From the NCBI GenBank assembly GCA_033807695.1, contig CM066301.1, positions 3,782,001-3,846,000 of the forward strand: DNA of 64,000 nucleotides, given 5' to 3'. Each line of letters opens with the position of its first letter. Position 1 is the first letter of the stretch. Under the pieces are notes generated by a model. That model did no database searches. It saw only the letters and a list, made by a program, of their open reading frames with translations, and was not told the origin of the DNA. This document shows positions 26,242 to 37,616 of this stretch, in pieces. Source of the DNA: Daedaleopsis sinensis. Lineage: Eukaryota; Basidiomycota; Agaricomycetes; Polyporales; Polyporaceae. A program made the position numbers and the translations under genes.

Positions 26242-26913
26242 GATACTGTGTTCAGCACACGATCGACGTGGGGAGACTGCGAGGAGCAAATTGTGAGGAT
26301 AGTAGAGATCTGAAGAATGGCTGATTGAAGAGAGTCGAGCGTCAACTTGAAGGGATCCATCACTTTTGAGTGTCCTTGTTTATGAATCAACGCGGATACG
26401 CCATACTTTCTTGATGCTGCTCGAACGGTAATTCCGGGTTGTTCAAACTAAATCAAATGCTGAGTGCGACGTAAATTGAACTTTTGTCACTTAGGAATTC
26501 TGGCAGCAATCATGCCGACGCTGCGCTGTCAGAGTGACCTCGCTGTCGCTGATCCATCATGCATATGTGCATACTGGTAGAAGAGAAAGTTAGCACAACT
26601 GTAAATCTGTCTATCGCCCTAACTCAGTGAAAGGAATATACTTATAGTACCCACCTACAAAAGCCCATGCTTGCAGTTTCAATCTTTCATTGCGTGCAGT
26701 AAAGGTTCTTGATACCAGACCTCAGAGAACTGAGACAGAAATATTTGTAGACCAGACTCAGACCATACATATAGTAGCAGAGAAGCAGAGTAGTAGTAAT
26801 GACTGTGGTCAGAGGCCAACTTGAAGAGTCAGTGCGCGCCACCGCCACCGCGCGTCTTCAAACTCAAACTCGACGCGTTCGGCCCGTTTGATTCGGACTT
26901 AAACGCGACCACC
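26242..26913. other. Divergent intergenic, F-box / APC15
   Basis: An A/T-richer spacer containing both promoters. An ATG at 26799 starts a short frame out of register with APC15 and looks spurious. No repeat or RNA gene was seen. Confidence 0.45.
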
Positions 26914-27549
26914 ATGGTGGCCCCAGTCTCCTCCCCGACAATCATCCCTCGCAGCCCCGTCTTTCCAAGACTTTTGCCACTACCGCCTCATCCACACCCC
27001 ATTCCACCTGCGCCGTCATATCAGCGGCGCGAGCGCTTCATCAACTACCGCGACATATGGCGTGAAATGGACGAACTGAGCGAGGAGGAAGCCGCGGTCG
27101 AGAACCAGGTACGCCATCCTATGTATATTGCTTGATCCCTCCGGACGCGTCTCATATCCTCTGTTTGACTTCGTCGTAAACCGCAGAATCTGGAGATTAA
27201 GAATAGAGGGTACAATTTCCTGATCCCCATTGGGCGAACGTGGACGCAGCATGAGGAGAAGAACGACGTAAGTGAGAAAGGAGATCCGAGGTCTAACATC
27301 CCCTCACATGGCTATCAACACACCCAACAGGCGGATGACGCGTCGGAAGGATCTGACGGAACGGACCACTCGGGAGACGGGAACTCGTTGATGGACGAGG
27401 ACGAGAACGAATCTTCTGAAGAGGAGGAAGACCTTGATGCCGACATGGAAGACATGGATCAGACTGCAGACAACACTGCAGACCTCGACAATGAGGAGAC
27501 CGGCAGCAGTGGAGGGAGTTCCGAGGAGGAGGAAGACTCGGATGAGTGA
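26914..27549 (+). CDS. apc15: Anaphase-promoting complex subunit 15 (Apc15/Mnd2-type)
   Basis: APC15 is a small acidic subunit of the anaphase-promoting complex that promotes turnover of the mitotic checkpoint complex. Exons 26914-27108, 27187-27267 and 27331-27549 give 164 residues. The conserved N-terminal SPVFPRLLPLP, a short helix (WREMDELSEEEAAVENQN) and the hallmark RGYNFLIPIGRTWTQHEEKND are followed by a very acidic, disordered tail of about 70 residues. This order matches the Apc15p family. The start was set at the ATG in the ideal context accATGG at 26914. The frame is open further upstream but has no in-frame ATG. Confidence 0.87.
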
Positions 27550-27937
27550 GCGAGCCCGTTGATTGTCACCATTTTCCACTTCGAGCAAGTATTACCTTGC
27601 TTACAATCGTAAACTGTCTCTTCTACTGTATCCATAGCTGCTGTACGCTATTTCTCATCGTCAATATGCACGGAACCATACCCTATGATGCTCGCTACGC
27701 GATTCACTTTATGTGCGGACCCGACGGCCCGGTAGGTCCGCTGTCGCGACTAGTAGAACTTCGGGACTGCCAGTGCCACTGTGCCTCAGGCTGCAGTGCT
27801 CTACTTACCACTTCCAACACCATCCTCACCCTCTCAAATCAACTCCTTGGATACGAATACAATCACGTGGGGCTCGAAGCTGGTCTTTATACTCCCTATC
27901 CTAAGCCATTATCCTCACTGGCTACGCTCTCAGCACG
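27550..27937. other. Intergenic APC15-GWT1
   Basis: A 388-base tandem spacer that should hold the APC15 3' end and the GWT1 promoter. No domain-bearing frame or repeat was seen. Confidence 0.45.
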
Positions 27938-29979
27938 ATGAGCAATGGCTACAAAGCATCCAAAGAAGCGTTCGTGTCGGGCATGACTGGGTCGACGATA
28001 GGACACATTAACCTCGTCTCTCTCGCGTCTCTGGTGAGCTTTGTGTATGCTGTGACGAGGATCAACGTGCTTGACGCAGGGTAGTTGTCTATAGCCCTCC
28101 ATTCCGCCGTCCGATCCCGCCTTCCTCCGACCCGACGGTTACAATTCACGTCCGAGGCCTGTCTACTCGTCCTCCCTCTCCTTCTTTCTGTCACTATCTT
28201 TGCCACGTTGCCCACCTTGCTATGCATGCTCATCGCTGCCCCGACTCTCGTGCTCCTCGTACTGCCGAAGCGAGAGTCCCGGACGTACCTCCCCTCGTCT
28301 CTCACACACAGTCGGCAGTCTTCTCGCACTCCGAACGCTTCACGCGATTCTAGCCCGTCTCGATCAGCTGGTATCCCGATACCACCGCTCCCTGCGCTGA
28401 CAACATACCGAGCGCACATGCTGCTTCTCACCTTCATCTGTATCCTTGCTGTCGACTTCCCCGTCTTTCCTCGCATCCTGGCAAAGTGCGAGACCTTCGG
28501 AGTGTCATTGGTGAGTACCATACGCCTATGGCCACGTTTTGAAATTTCTCACAAACTATTAGATGGACATCGGTGTAGGCTCCTTCGTGTTCTCTCAGGG
28601 CATCGTCTCAGCTATCCCGCTCGTAAAGAACCCCGCGCACCTGACCGCTCCACTGCTGCCCAAGGTATCTATGGTGTTGAGGAAATGCTCTCCGGTGCTT
28701 GTCCTAGGATTGTTGAGGACGATCTCCGTAAAGGGAACAGAATACCCAGTAAGTAGCATCATCTACATAGATTTGCGATGTCCCGTCAACATTATGCAGG
28801 AACACGTAACAGAATACGGTGTACACTGGAATTTCTTCATCACGCTCGCCCTGATACCTATTCTGCAAGTACTCTTGCACCCAGTCATGGTGCACGTCCC
28901 TATTTCCCTCCTTGGTGTCGTGGTTGCAATATGTGCGTACCTTCGCTCCCCCCTTCGATCGCTACTCTGACCACATGTACACTTAGCCCACCAACTCGCA
29001 CTATCTACCGGTGGTCTCGCGCAATTCATCTTACATGCCCCACGCACCGGCTTCTTCTCCGCGAACAAAGAAGGCATCGTTTCCTTGACAGGCATGCATC
29101 ACAACCCGCTTACTATTCCGGCCTCTCGCTGACCTCGCACCGCTCCAGGCTACCTCGCGATCCACCTCTTAGGCCTGTCCACGGGCACCCTCGTCCTCGC
29201 ACCCTCCCCCTCATACTTCCGCCGCCGGCAACAACAGCTCTCCCGCCCAAGCTTCTCGCCCAGCTCGACGCGCCAACGCTCGTCCACGAGCGACTCCGAT
29301 ACCGACGACTCCGATGCCGGGCCTCCGAGCTCTCCCACCGTGGCGACCGCCCCGCGGGCGCCCCGCGCGGCGCTCCGCCGCGAGAACGACAAGACGGCGA
29401 CGGAGCTCTGCTCGTACGCTGTGCTCTGGTGGGTCTTCCTCGGCGCGCTCACGCTCTTCTCGGGCAGCGGCGTCTCGCGCCGGATGGCGAACCTGCAGTA
29501 CGTGGTGTGGATCGCGGCGTACAACTCGACGTTCCTCCTCGGCTACCTCGTCATCGACCTCGCCTTCTTCCCGAGCCCGCTCTCGACGTCCGTATACTCG
29601 CCCACGTCGAAGCTCAAGGTGCACCCGGACCCGGACCTGCTCAAGGACGCGCGGCACCCCGCCGGGCCCGCTGCCGCGTTGGAGAGGGCGAATCCGGGCG
29701 TCTTGGGCAGCAGCGCGCCTCCGCTGCTGGACGCCATTAACAAGAACGGGCTCGTGTTGTTCTTGCTGGTGCGTCTTCCTTGTCCCGGTCCCCTTCTCCG
29801 TTCGCGCAGGCGCTGACTTGTACGCATGGCAGGCCAACGTCGCGACGGGTCTGATCAACCTGTCCATGCAGACGATGTACATGTCGGATTGGGCGGCGAT
29901 GCTCGTCCTGGTAGTCTACAGCTTTGGGGTGTCTGCGGTTGCGTGGGCGTGTAGGCATAGGAAGATCTGGACTTTTTAA
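27938..29979 (+). CDS. gwt1: GPI-anchored wall transfer protein 1 (inositol acyltransferase)
   Basis: GWT1/PIG-W acylates the inositol of GlcN-PI in the ER, an early step of GPI-anchor synthesis needed for wall mannoproteins. Exons 27938-28033, 28085-28510, 28563-28748, 28800-28932, 28987-29091, 29149-29768 and 29833-29979 give 570 residues with many hydrophobic segments. Family motifs: the N-terminal [41 protein letters not shown] with [19 protein letters not shown], and [20 protein letters not shown]. The C-terminal part has [16 protein letters not shown] and ends in a hydrophobic helix and a basic tail. The fifth intron (29092-29148) must begin GC: only g + gctac rebuilds SLTGYLA, and no GT is available. 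The Ser-rich loop coded at about 29210-29340 is variable in the family. Confidence 0.93.
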
Positions 29980-30094
29980 GTAGAGGTCCCTGCCAATGTA
30001 AGCAAATACGTTCATCTGTGCACCATAATATCAGGGCGAGGTTCAGAACAATGGACAAGGTTAGTGGTACACAGGGAAGTAAATACAAGACAGG

Positions 30095-32775
30095 TTATAA
30101 GGATGGGTCGAAGGGTGCAAAGGCAACCTTGAACGCTTGCGCATCCTCCTTGTCCTCCTCCTCCGACTGCGTACACGCCCTCCAGTCAAACCGATCCGCC
30201 ATGCCGAGGATTGACACCAGTACCTGCCTGCAATACGCACACAGTCGTCAGCGCTCACACACAAGTCCTCAACCGCCCGCACACACCTGCCGAACTGGAT
30301 GCTGAACGGGCCGTGCTCCCGGATGAGATGCACCATCTTCCGCCCGTCGGGGAGGTCGACGCGGAAGTAGCCCCCGCGGCCGCCCGCACACGCGCGGAGC
30401 GCCTCGTCCGGGTCGTCCTCGAACGCGATGTTGTGCGCGCGCGCCTCGTCCGCGAACACGTCCGCGACGGCCTTCTCGAGCTTCGTCGGGACGGGCACGA
30501 CCTGCACGTGCGCGTGCCCGCCCTTCGCGCTCATACGCCCGACCTCGAAGCAGACGGCCGAGGCGCCGTGCTTCGCGAACATCGCGCGCAAGGCGGCCTT
30601 GTACCTGCGAACGGAGGATACCTGTCAGGTGGTGTCCTCTCTGGGGATGGGGGACTCACTTTTCTGTCTCGGCGAGGATGGGCTCTGCGAGATCGGGGGG
30701 GATGGAGAGGTATGTCGGGTAATGGGTGATGGGGACGATGAGGACGTGCCCGCCACCCGGGACGTGTGGTACGTTTGGGTGGTCGGCGCCGCGGTGCGTT
30801 GGTATGATCTGTCCTTTGGGAAGCGTCACGTAGCACTCTGTGCCGATGGACACGATGAGGTGCTTGCTGCACGCGGACCGCTACCGTTAGAGAATACCGA
30901 CGCTAGTGGACGGTAGGGACTCACGCGAGATTGGGGTTGGACAAGCAGAACCAGCACTCGTCCGCTGTATGTATGGTATGATTTTTTCAGCCCATGATGT
31001 GCACGAGGAAATACATAACCCACGCGCGATCTGTTTGGGTGGACCGCGTTTGCCTTGTCGGTTCCCGGTCTGGTTTGCCACGTGGCAATCTTCGATGTAG
31101 TGAAGTTCACTTCCGCACGCCCTGCAGACGTATCCTTCACGAGGTTTCCGGCCGCCGGTATCGCCCACTGCGTTCTTGGTAGGACAGTCACGGATGAAGT
31201 GCCCAGACTAGTATACATGCGCATAAGTTTGACTTGTCCCACACAGCGGTCTGTCCACTCACCTCGTTGCAGATCCGACAGATGTAGCCTTCATGCGGCT
31301 TCTCTCTGTCTGGGCAGTCCGTGATGAAATGCTGGGTGTGCAAGTAAGTCTCCGCGAGATTGCGAAAAGAAGATCCGCTCGTACCTCTGAGGACTCGCAA
31401 ATCTTGCACTTGTATCCAGGTGGCGGTTTGTCAGATGGGCCATCTAGAGCATATGAGCGGATTGCCAATGTGAATAGAGTACACTTAGCACGTACCTGTT
31501 CTGCTCCGCTTGCCAGGTTGCTGAGCGCCAGCCTCAAACGGACGTTTTGGCGCACGGTGTAGGAACGGGTTGAGTGTGGAATTCGCGGGCTTCGGTTGGT
31601 TCTCGCTGCTCGCCGTCAGCGGAGTGATCGAGAACGCATAGAACCACTGGGAGCTTGAGTCAGCAATACATAAAGTAGGTCGGGTAGACTGAGTTCGGCT
31701 ACTAACTCGGGGCTTCTTCCCGGAACCTGGCTCCCCGCCGAATGCACCGAGGCTCACGAACCGGCTCACGCGACCCTTGTCCTCGTCCCAAATATATGGC
31801 TCACGTTCCCAGAATTTTGGAGGATGTCCGCCGCTTGAGGTGAAGTGGTAACGAGGCTTGATCTTGCGGACAACCTCGGCCACGGGCTCGACTCCGATAG
31901 CGCCCAGCTCTGGCGTAGGTAGAGGAGCGGAGGAGAACTGTGTGATGCCGGAGGGCCACACGTTGCTGATGAGGATGTCAACGAGCTGCGAGGCCGCTGA
32001 GGAAGACATGATGGAGGCAAGGGATTTGTAGTTCTGTTCCTTCGGTTTCGAGACTGTCAGCGTGTTGGCCAGTAGTTTCTCAACGGTTTGCGTGTTGAAG
32101 TGTGGCGACGCGAATCCCTATGTGCAGTGTTAGCATGTGCATGTAGAACAAAGTGAGTAGCATCAACGCACATGGGGCACGTCAGTTGTAGTGTAAACGT
32201 TGGAATCATACACGCCCGCGAGACACGCGATTCGGATGCCATGGGCAGTGGTCAGCACCCCGGACTTGTCTTGCAAGGTGCACCTTAGGCGGGAATACAA
32301 CGAGCGAAAAGACCTCGACTTACGAAGCAGGAACACGTTCTTGCTCAGAGGTCCTCCCGTCTTCGCAAACTTCTCGATTACAGGCGCAGGGAGCGCGTAT
32401 TCGCCTTGCATGATGTAGCATTCCACTGGGGCTATGGACACAGTGGATTGAGCTAGTGATACATACGGCCAGAGGTAGGATATCACGACCTTCAAGGCGA
32501 CCGTCCAACAGCTGCATAACCTCATGGTCCGCCTCATACGCCTCCGCCGCGTCTTTCGGTGGGCCAAAGAAGTCGCCTAGACACAGTACGAAGTCAAACT
32601 TGCCGTGTTTGTCATCAATGGATTTGATCTTCGTGAACAGGTCGCGAATGGAGCCAACGGCGGAGCCCACTGTTAGACTGATGTGAGTGAGTACAGATGT
32701 ACACGACCCCAGATGTACGAGTAAGACACATCCTCAAGAGTTGAGAAAACAAACTCACACTTTGGCTGTCGACAT
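30095..32775 (-). CDS. CWF19L1: CWF19-like protein 1 / Drn1 (debranching-associated)
   Basis: A nuclear factor of late spliceosomes and lariat turnover. Fourteen exons: 32759-32775, 32719-32732, 32490-32669, 32324-32431, 32172-32269, 31707-32117, 31496-31646, 31385-31443, 31263-31331, 31024-31207, 30925-30964, 30660-30866, 30287-30604 and 30095-30227; 662 residues. The N-terminal metallophosphoesterase-like domain has LGSAVGSIRDLF, FDFVLCLGDFFG and SGVLTTAHGIRIACLAG. Three CCHC knuckles (C-x2-C-x4-H-x4-C) follow, then PDECWFCLSNPN and the CwfJ C-terminal domains 1 (HVLIVPITHYPTYLSI) and 2 (HAHVQVVPVP). The 17-nt first exon and 14-nt second exon are supported by phase and by the resulting conserved start. 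The stop lies only 115 bases from the convergent GWT1 stop. Confidence 0.92.
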
Positions 32776-34880
32776 CCTAACTCCTCGGTGATGCACGCGT
32801 CGCAGTATCGAGGACGTAGCGCAGGTAGTTCAGACAGAGTAGAAGTGTACGCAATGAGCACGCCGCGGTAGTGCCACTGGTAGTTGAGGAGGGAGACGGA
32901 ATTTCGCCGTCGCCGTTTCGTCGCGACTCGCGGTGGCTGGAGCCTATACCTTGGGGCGTCTGTTAGAGGCGCCTATGACGCAATCATAACCGCCCAGAAC
33001 TTTTGAGCAGCCTGTGAGACGAGTCTGAGGCTACTTGTAGTAGTACCACCACCTGCCCCCAAACAACCTCGCCATGCCAATTTGCAATATGTGCTACTCT
33101 GGGCTCCTACTACAGCTGCTACGCTTACAAGCGCTAGTACCCTAGATGCATCTACCTGCGTTCACGTGGACAAGGATAACCACACTCACTACGAATTCCA
33201 CGGACTCGGGTAATGTTGGCTCTGAGTCCCTTCCAGGGCTGTCTTTATTGTGATTTGCATCCATTGGTGTATATGCTCTCGTTTTACATCGTAATGTGAG
33301 TTCTAATGTCAGTTATTACCGTCTGGTCAATTGACGAGTCTTCATAGCACTTTCACTAAATCTAAATGCCCTTTGTACCCTACGGGACAAATTCACTGAA
33401 AATGACAGTCCTCTCTCACGACTCCTGCAAAGCCAGTACTAGTGAGAGTCAATCGTGCTGTGAGAGGCAATCGTGATTGCTTTTCGTTCCTGCACAAGAA
33501 GCTCTGGTGAGCCCTAGCGACAGGATTATCGCTTAATTTATAGCAAGGTCGCACACCAAGTCAGCAGTGTCACTGCCCCCCTTCTCGACCAGTGTCTATG
33601 GCCGCCCACTCAACCTTTTGTTCCCATATTAGTCTGGAAAACCGTTCGCACAATCCTCAAGGAAGAACTATGAGCACATTATTCCATTAGTAGCTCTTGT
33701 TCACGGCGTCCTTATCCTCGTCTCTAGATGACGACACGCCGCTCCAGTAGGCACTGGCAGCCAGGCCGTGCGGCTGTCGACTGTATTCCTTCTACGACAC
33801 CAGGCTCTACATCGGCCGCCATAGAAGATATTCCGGCTTTGCGCTCACAGAATGAACAGCACAGCATTTCTCCCTTGTACTCAACAAGTTCACCCGTTGC
33901 CGCCAGGCACCGCCCGAGTACGAGCGGGCCGCTACATGTGTGCACCCACGGACGAACCTTATCTTCCGCCGGCACGGCTGACATCCTGCAAAGGCACCGC
34001 GTCAGCTAGCTCAGCGACCCCCACAATCACAAACTGCCGGCGGATTGGATGTCCGGCATTTTCCAAGGTTCGGATTACACACTATTGTGCACCTCATGGC
34101 AACTGAACTGTGATGCTACATACATCGCCCGACGGTGGACACTGGACTCTGTATCGACTCCATCGGACTGGCAGGGATCAGATGGTAGATCCTGACTTCA
34201 CCACGGAGGAGAGAAGTATCACACCCGACATCCAGAACACCAGGGCCAGGACAGGGTAGGTCCGCCAGGACGCCAGGACTCGATAGTAAGTACTATTTGT
34301 ACGCCATATTTGGTTGTGGTTGTTTGCCGGTGCTTGAATGCCGCCCAGAGACGCCGGTCATGTCGAAGTGCCCTGAGTCCCAAATGGCCCGAGGATGATC
34401 CTGGGAGCAACGCGGGTGGAAAGGTACGAGGGAGATGTTCTCTGAGCAGGCACAGCAGGTTCGAAGAGTGCGTCCAGGGACAGCGCAGGGCGAAGACGAA
34501 CGCGCTACCATCTGGAGCACAAGGTAGAGGCCGGATTAGGCAAGCGAAGAGGATAGATATCCACGTGGAAGAGAAGCGCTCGAGGTTGGAAGTGGGAAGG
34601 ACACCCGAGGACGGCTCGCATTGTTCTCGCTGGGTGAAAATGCCCAGAGATGCCATCTGAATGCCATTCGCACTCAGCACACACATCCTGTTCCTTACCG
34701 TCATCTCCCCTGGCTCCCCTGTCATACCGGGCGACTGCCCACACGGCCGCAGGTCCGCCAGTTCCATATAAACCCGCCGGTCGAGGTTCCATACGACAGG
34801 CAGCTCCTCTACGCCCCAGGACTATATAGACTTCGGACTCTGTCGACCGCTGCATTTGCCTCGATCCATCATAGAGCATC
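32776..34880. other. Intergenic between divergent CWF19L1 and carboxylesterase
   Basis: A 2.1-kb spacer, A/T-richer in 33000-33700. Open frames such as 33728-34009 (+) and 34219-34767 (-, 182 residues) have no recognised domain and odd composition. The right end holds the carboxylesterase TATA box. No transposon ends were seen. Confidence 0.45.
34823..34828 (+). promoter_or_regulatory. TATA box of the carboxylesterase gene
   Basis: The sequence tatata, within actatatagactt, lies about 55 bases above the start codon at 34881, a usual distance for a fungal TATA promoter. Confidence 0.55.
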
Positions 34881-36833
34881 ATGGTCGGCCTTCAGTCTCT
34901 CGTCTTTTCTCTCCTTCTCTTCACGTCCTGGACTCTTGCTCTTCCGGCCCGTCATATCACTATGCCTCCGTACAACTGGAAGACAGAGCTCTGCAAGCTT
35001 TCCCCTCGGTTTTTTGGTGCACTCTGCCCGCGACAGACCACAACGGGCACGACCTCCGTCGACACGCCTGTCGGGACTGCACACGGTACGGCCGATGATG
35101 CGGGTGCAACGCGCTTTGCTGTCAGATACGCGTCTGCCCAGCGGTGGCAGCCCGCTATCCCCGCTCAGTCTTGGGAGCTCCCGTGAGTCGTGCTCCTTTG
35201 CATCCGCTTAAACTACGCTGCAGTACTGATGACGTCCATGATGCAGAAATGGCGCTTCGGATGTCACCGCGCTCCCAGTACCATGCGTGCAAAGTACCCA
35301 GGATGGCACGGTGGGCTCGGAAGACTGTCTATCAATGGTACTATACGTGCCGTCATCCGTCTCGAAGGGCAGTGACGCGCCGACGTTCATGTGGTACGAT
35401 TCCCGCAGTGCTCGATCCGTTGACGCGGTCTAACCCGCCCACAGGATTCACGGCGGCTCGTTTACCGCAGGATCTGCTACTGGACCCGGTTTGGATGGCT
35501 CGAAGCTCGCGGCTGCAACGAATTCTATCGTCGCGGTGATCCAGTACCGCTTGGGTGCTGTGAGTGTGAAGTATAGACCACGTAGCGTGTCGCCACTAAT
35601 GCACCGTTATAGCTCGGCTTCCTTGCTCCGAATGGGTCACATAACCTCGCAGTCATGGACGTCATGATGGCGCTCGGCTTCCTGCGGACTGTCGTTCCAA
35701 GCTTCGGAGGGTCAGCGACGAAGATCACCATCGCCGGACAGAGTGCGGGTGCAAACATGGTCCGGGCGCTCCTAGCTGCGCCAATGGCTTCTCCCCTCTT
35801 CCAGTCCGCGATCCTGCACTCCGACCCCATGGTGAGCTCCTCGCATTCTCGCTGACGCGCATTCTCTGACGAATCGCAGGACTTCGGCTTCCTCACCACG
35901 AGCGTTCACCAGAACGTGCTCGACTTTTTTGTGGGCAACATCAACTGCAGCAGCTCTGACGAAGCTTGCCTGAGTGCGCTATCGCTAGACGATATCATGA
36001 CGGCCCAAAACAACCTCCTCGACGCCGCCGCCAACTCGGAGCTCGACCCGGCGGCAGGGGCATCAGAGCCCATCCGCCCCGTCCGCGACATGCAGCTCAT
36101 CACGAACCCGCTCGATCTAACGTCCGCATTCCCGCAGCAGTCCAAGCCGATTATACTCTCCAACGTTCGCAACGAGGCAGGCCCGACAATTTATGGCGGC
36201 TTCCCCTCCGACGTCAATAAGTCCTTGTACGAGACCCTCGTCTCGCTCACCTTCGGCAGCCCTCGCACTACTCGTATTCTGGAAACCGCGCTGTACGCCG
36301 TCAGCCCGGCTGTCAATGGCGTGGAACCCGACCAACGCCCGCAGCTCGAGCAGCTCGGCACGGACCAGATCTGGCGGTGCGCCACGTGGACCTTTGCGCG
36401 CAACTGGGCGGGCAATGGCGGCAAGGCATATGTCGGCGAGTATCAGGTTGGTGCTACGTATCCGGGCAACGACGAAGTGCCGTTCTGTACCAGCCCTGGC
36501 TCCGTCTGCCACCAGGACGACATCCAGATCATCGTAAGCCCCTTCCCATGCTTCTCACACGCACACACTTACTTATCCGGAGAACAGTTTGGCACCGTGC
36601 AGAACCCTACCTCCGCCCAGACTGCGCTGGTCAAGGAGATGCAGGCACGCTACAGCAACTTCCTGCACACCGGTTCGCCGAACGCGAACGGCTTCACGAC
36701 CTGGAACGTCGCTGGCACGGACAACGTGAACGCGATCAACCTCGGCGCGCCCGGCCTGGCGGACATCGGAGCCTGCAACACCAGCTACTGGGGCAACTTT
36801 GTGCAATACGACTACCAGGTGTTCAACCTCTAA
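34881..36833 (+). CDS. Secreted type-B carboxylesterase/lipase
   Basis: An alpha/beta-hydrolase of the carboxylesterase/lipase type (Candida rugosa lipase-like fold), presumably secreted to act on esters or lipids. Exons 34881-35182, 35247-35393, 35445-35559, 35613-35831, 35880-36533 and 36588-36833 give 560 residues. Residues 1-20 form a signal peptide (basic-free start, Leu-rich core, ending TLALP). Key motifs: SEDCLSMVLYVP (the EDCL signature), oxyanion loop WIHGGSF, and the nucleophile elbow TIAGQSAGAN (G-x-S-x-G). The acid and histidine should lie in the C-terminal half (NEAGPTIYGG; HTGSPNANG). Even numbers of cysteines and several N-x-S/T sites fit secretion. The substrate is not predictable. 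Confidence 0.9.
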
Positions 36834-37616
36834 TCTCCAAACGCGGCCTCACCATCTCCCACTTCAATGATTCTGCCTCAAGATCGCACGACTCACGCTT
36901 TGTCCCCTACCTTGAAGACCCCAATTCATTCGGCCTCTCTTGGCTCCGGGTCTCGGGCTTGACGACCTTGTTTCACGCTTCACGCCGCGACGGTCCCCAC
37001 GTACACGTCCTACTTACATAGCTTTCTAATCACGGACTTCATCCATTAATATCCTTCCACTTCCCAGTTCGCGGCCTTGTTCTCTGTCCCCTACAGGACT
37101 CTCGTGGCGTCCCACACACTGGAACCCTTGATTCGGTTCGCATCGCATACTTACGGCTTCTGGTTCGCATTCCGGGTTTATAAGGTTGACGTTTGTCTTG
37201 GTTCTCCTTCACCTCTTGGCTCGATCACTGTATCCATAACGGTCCCCCGTACTGTAGAGTGTAGTCTGTCTGTGCACTACATCCTCTACACGACTTGTAG
37301 CAACAGACCACGTTTCACGCACACCCCCTTTGTAGTGGGATCACTTCATATGTAGCCTTGCCAATATATACCGTCACGATGTTGTTTGTTGTACTTCGAT
37401 GCCGCGCGCACCATCATGCCTGCTTCTTGTCCATGTTGGGTCCCAGTACGCTTATGTCACGCCGATGGACCCTGACCCGTCAAGCACAACGAGCAAGATG
37501 ATACAAGTGTATCGTGCGCAACGGCCAACCAATAGCAGACATGGTATAGCTGGTGCAGAGGCATAATGGTGACATAGTGTGAATCCGGGTGGAAGAACGA
37601 CACCGTGACGGGCCCG
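36834..37616. other. Intergenic between convergent genes
   Basis: 3' flanks of the carboxylesterase and Nudix genes. Pyrimidine-rich on the plus strand from 36900 to 37350. No gene was seen. Confidence 0.45.

Noticed and set aside
26799..26913. Upstream ATG as the APC15 start
   Set aside because: It is out of frame with the conserved APC15 exons. The ATG at 26914 has ideal context and the conserved N-terminal motif follows at once.
34219..34767. 182-codon minus-strand frame between CWF19L1 and the carboxylesterase
   Set aside because: No family resemblance, mixed low-quality composition and no supporting splice sites. Kept as intergenic.
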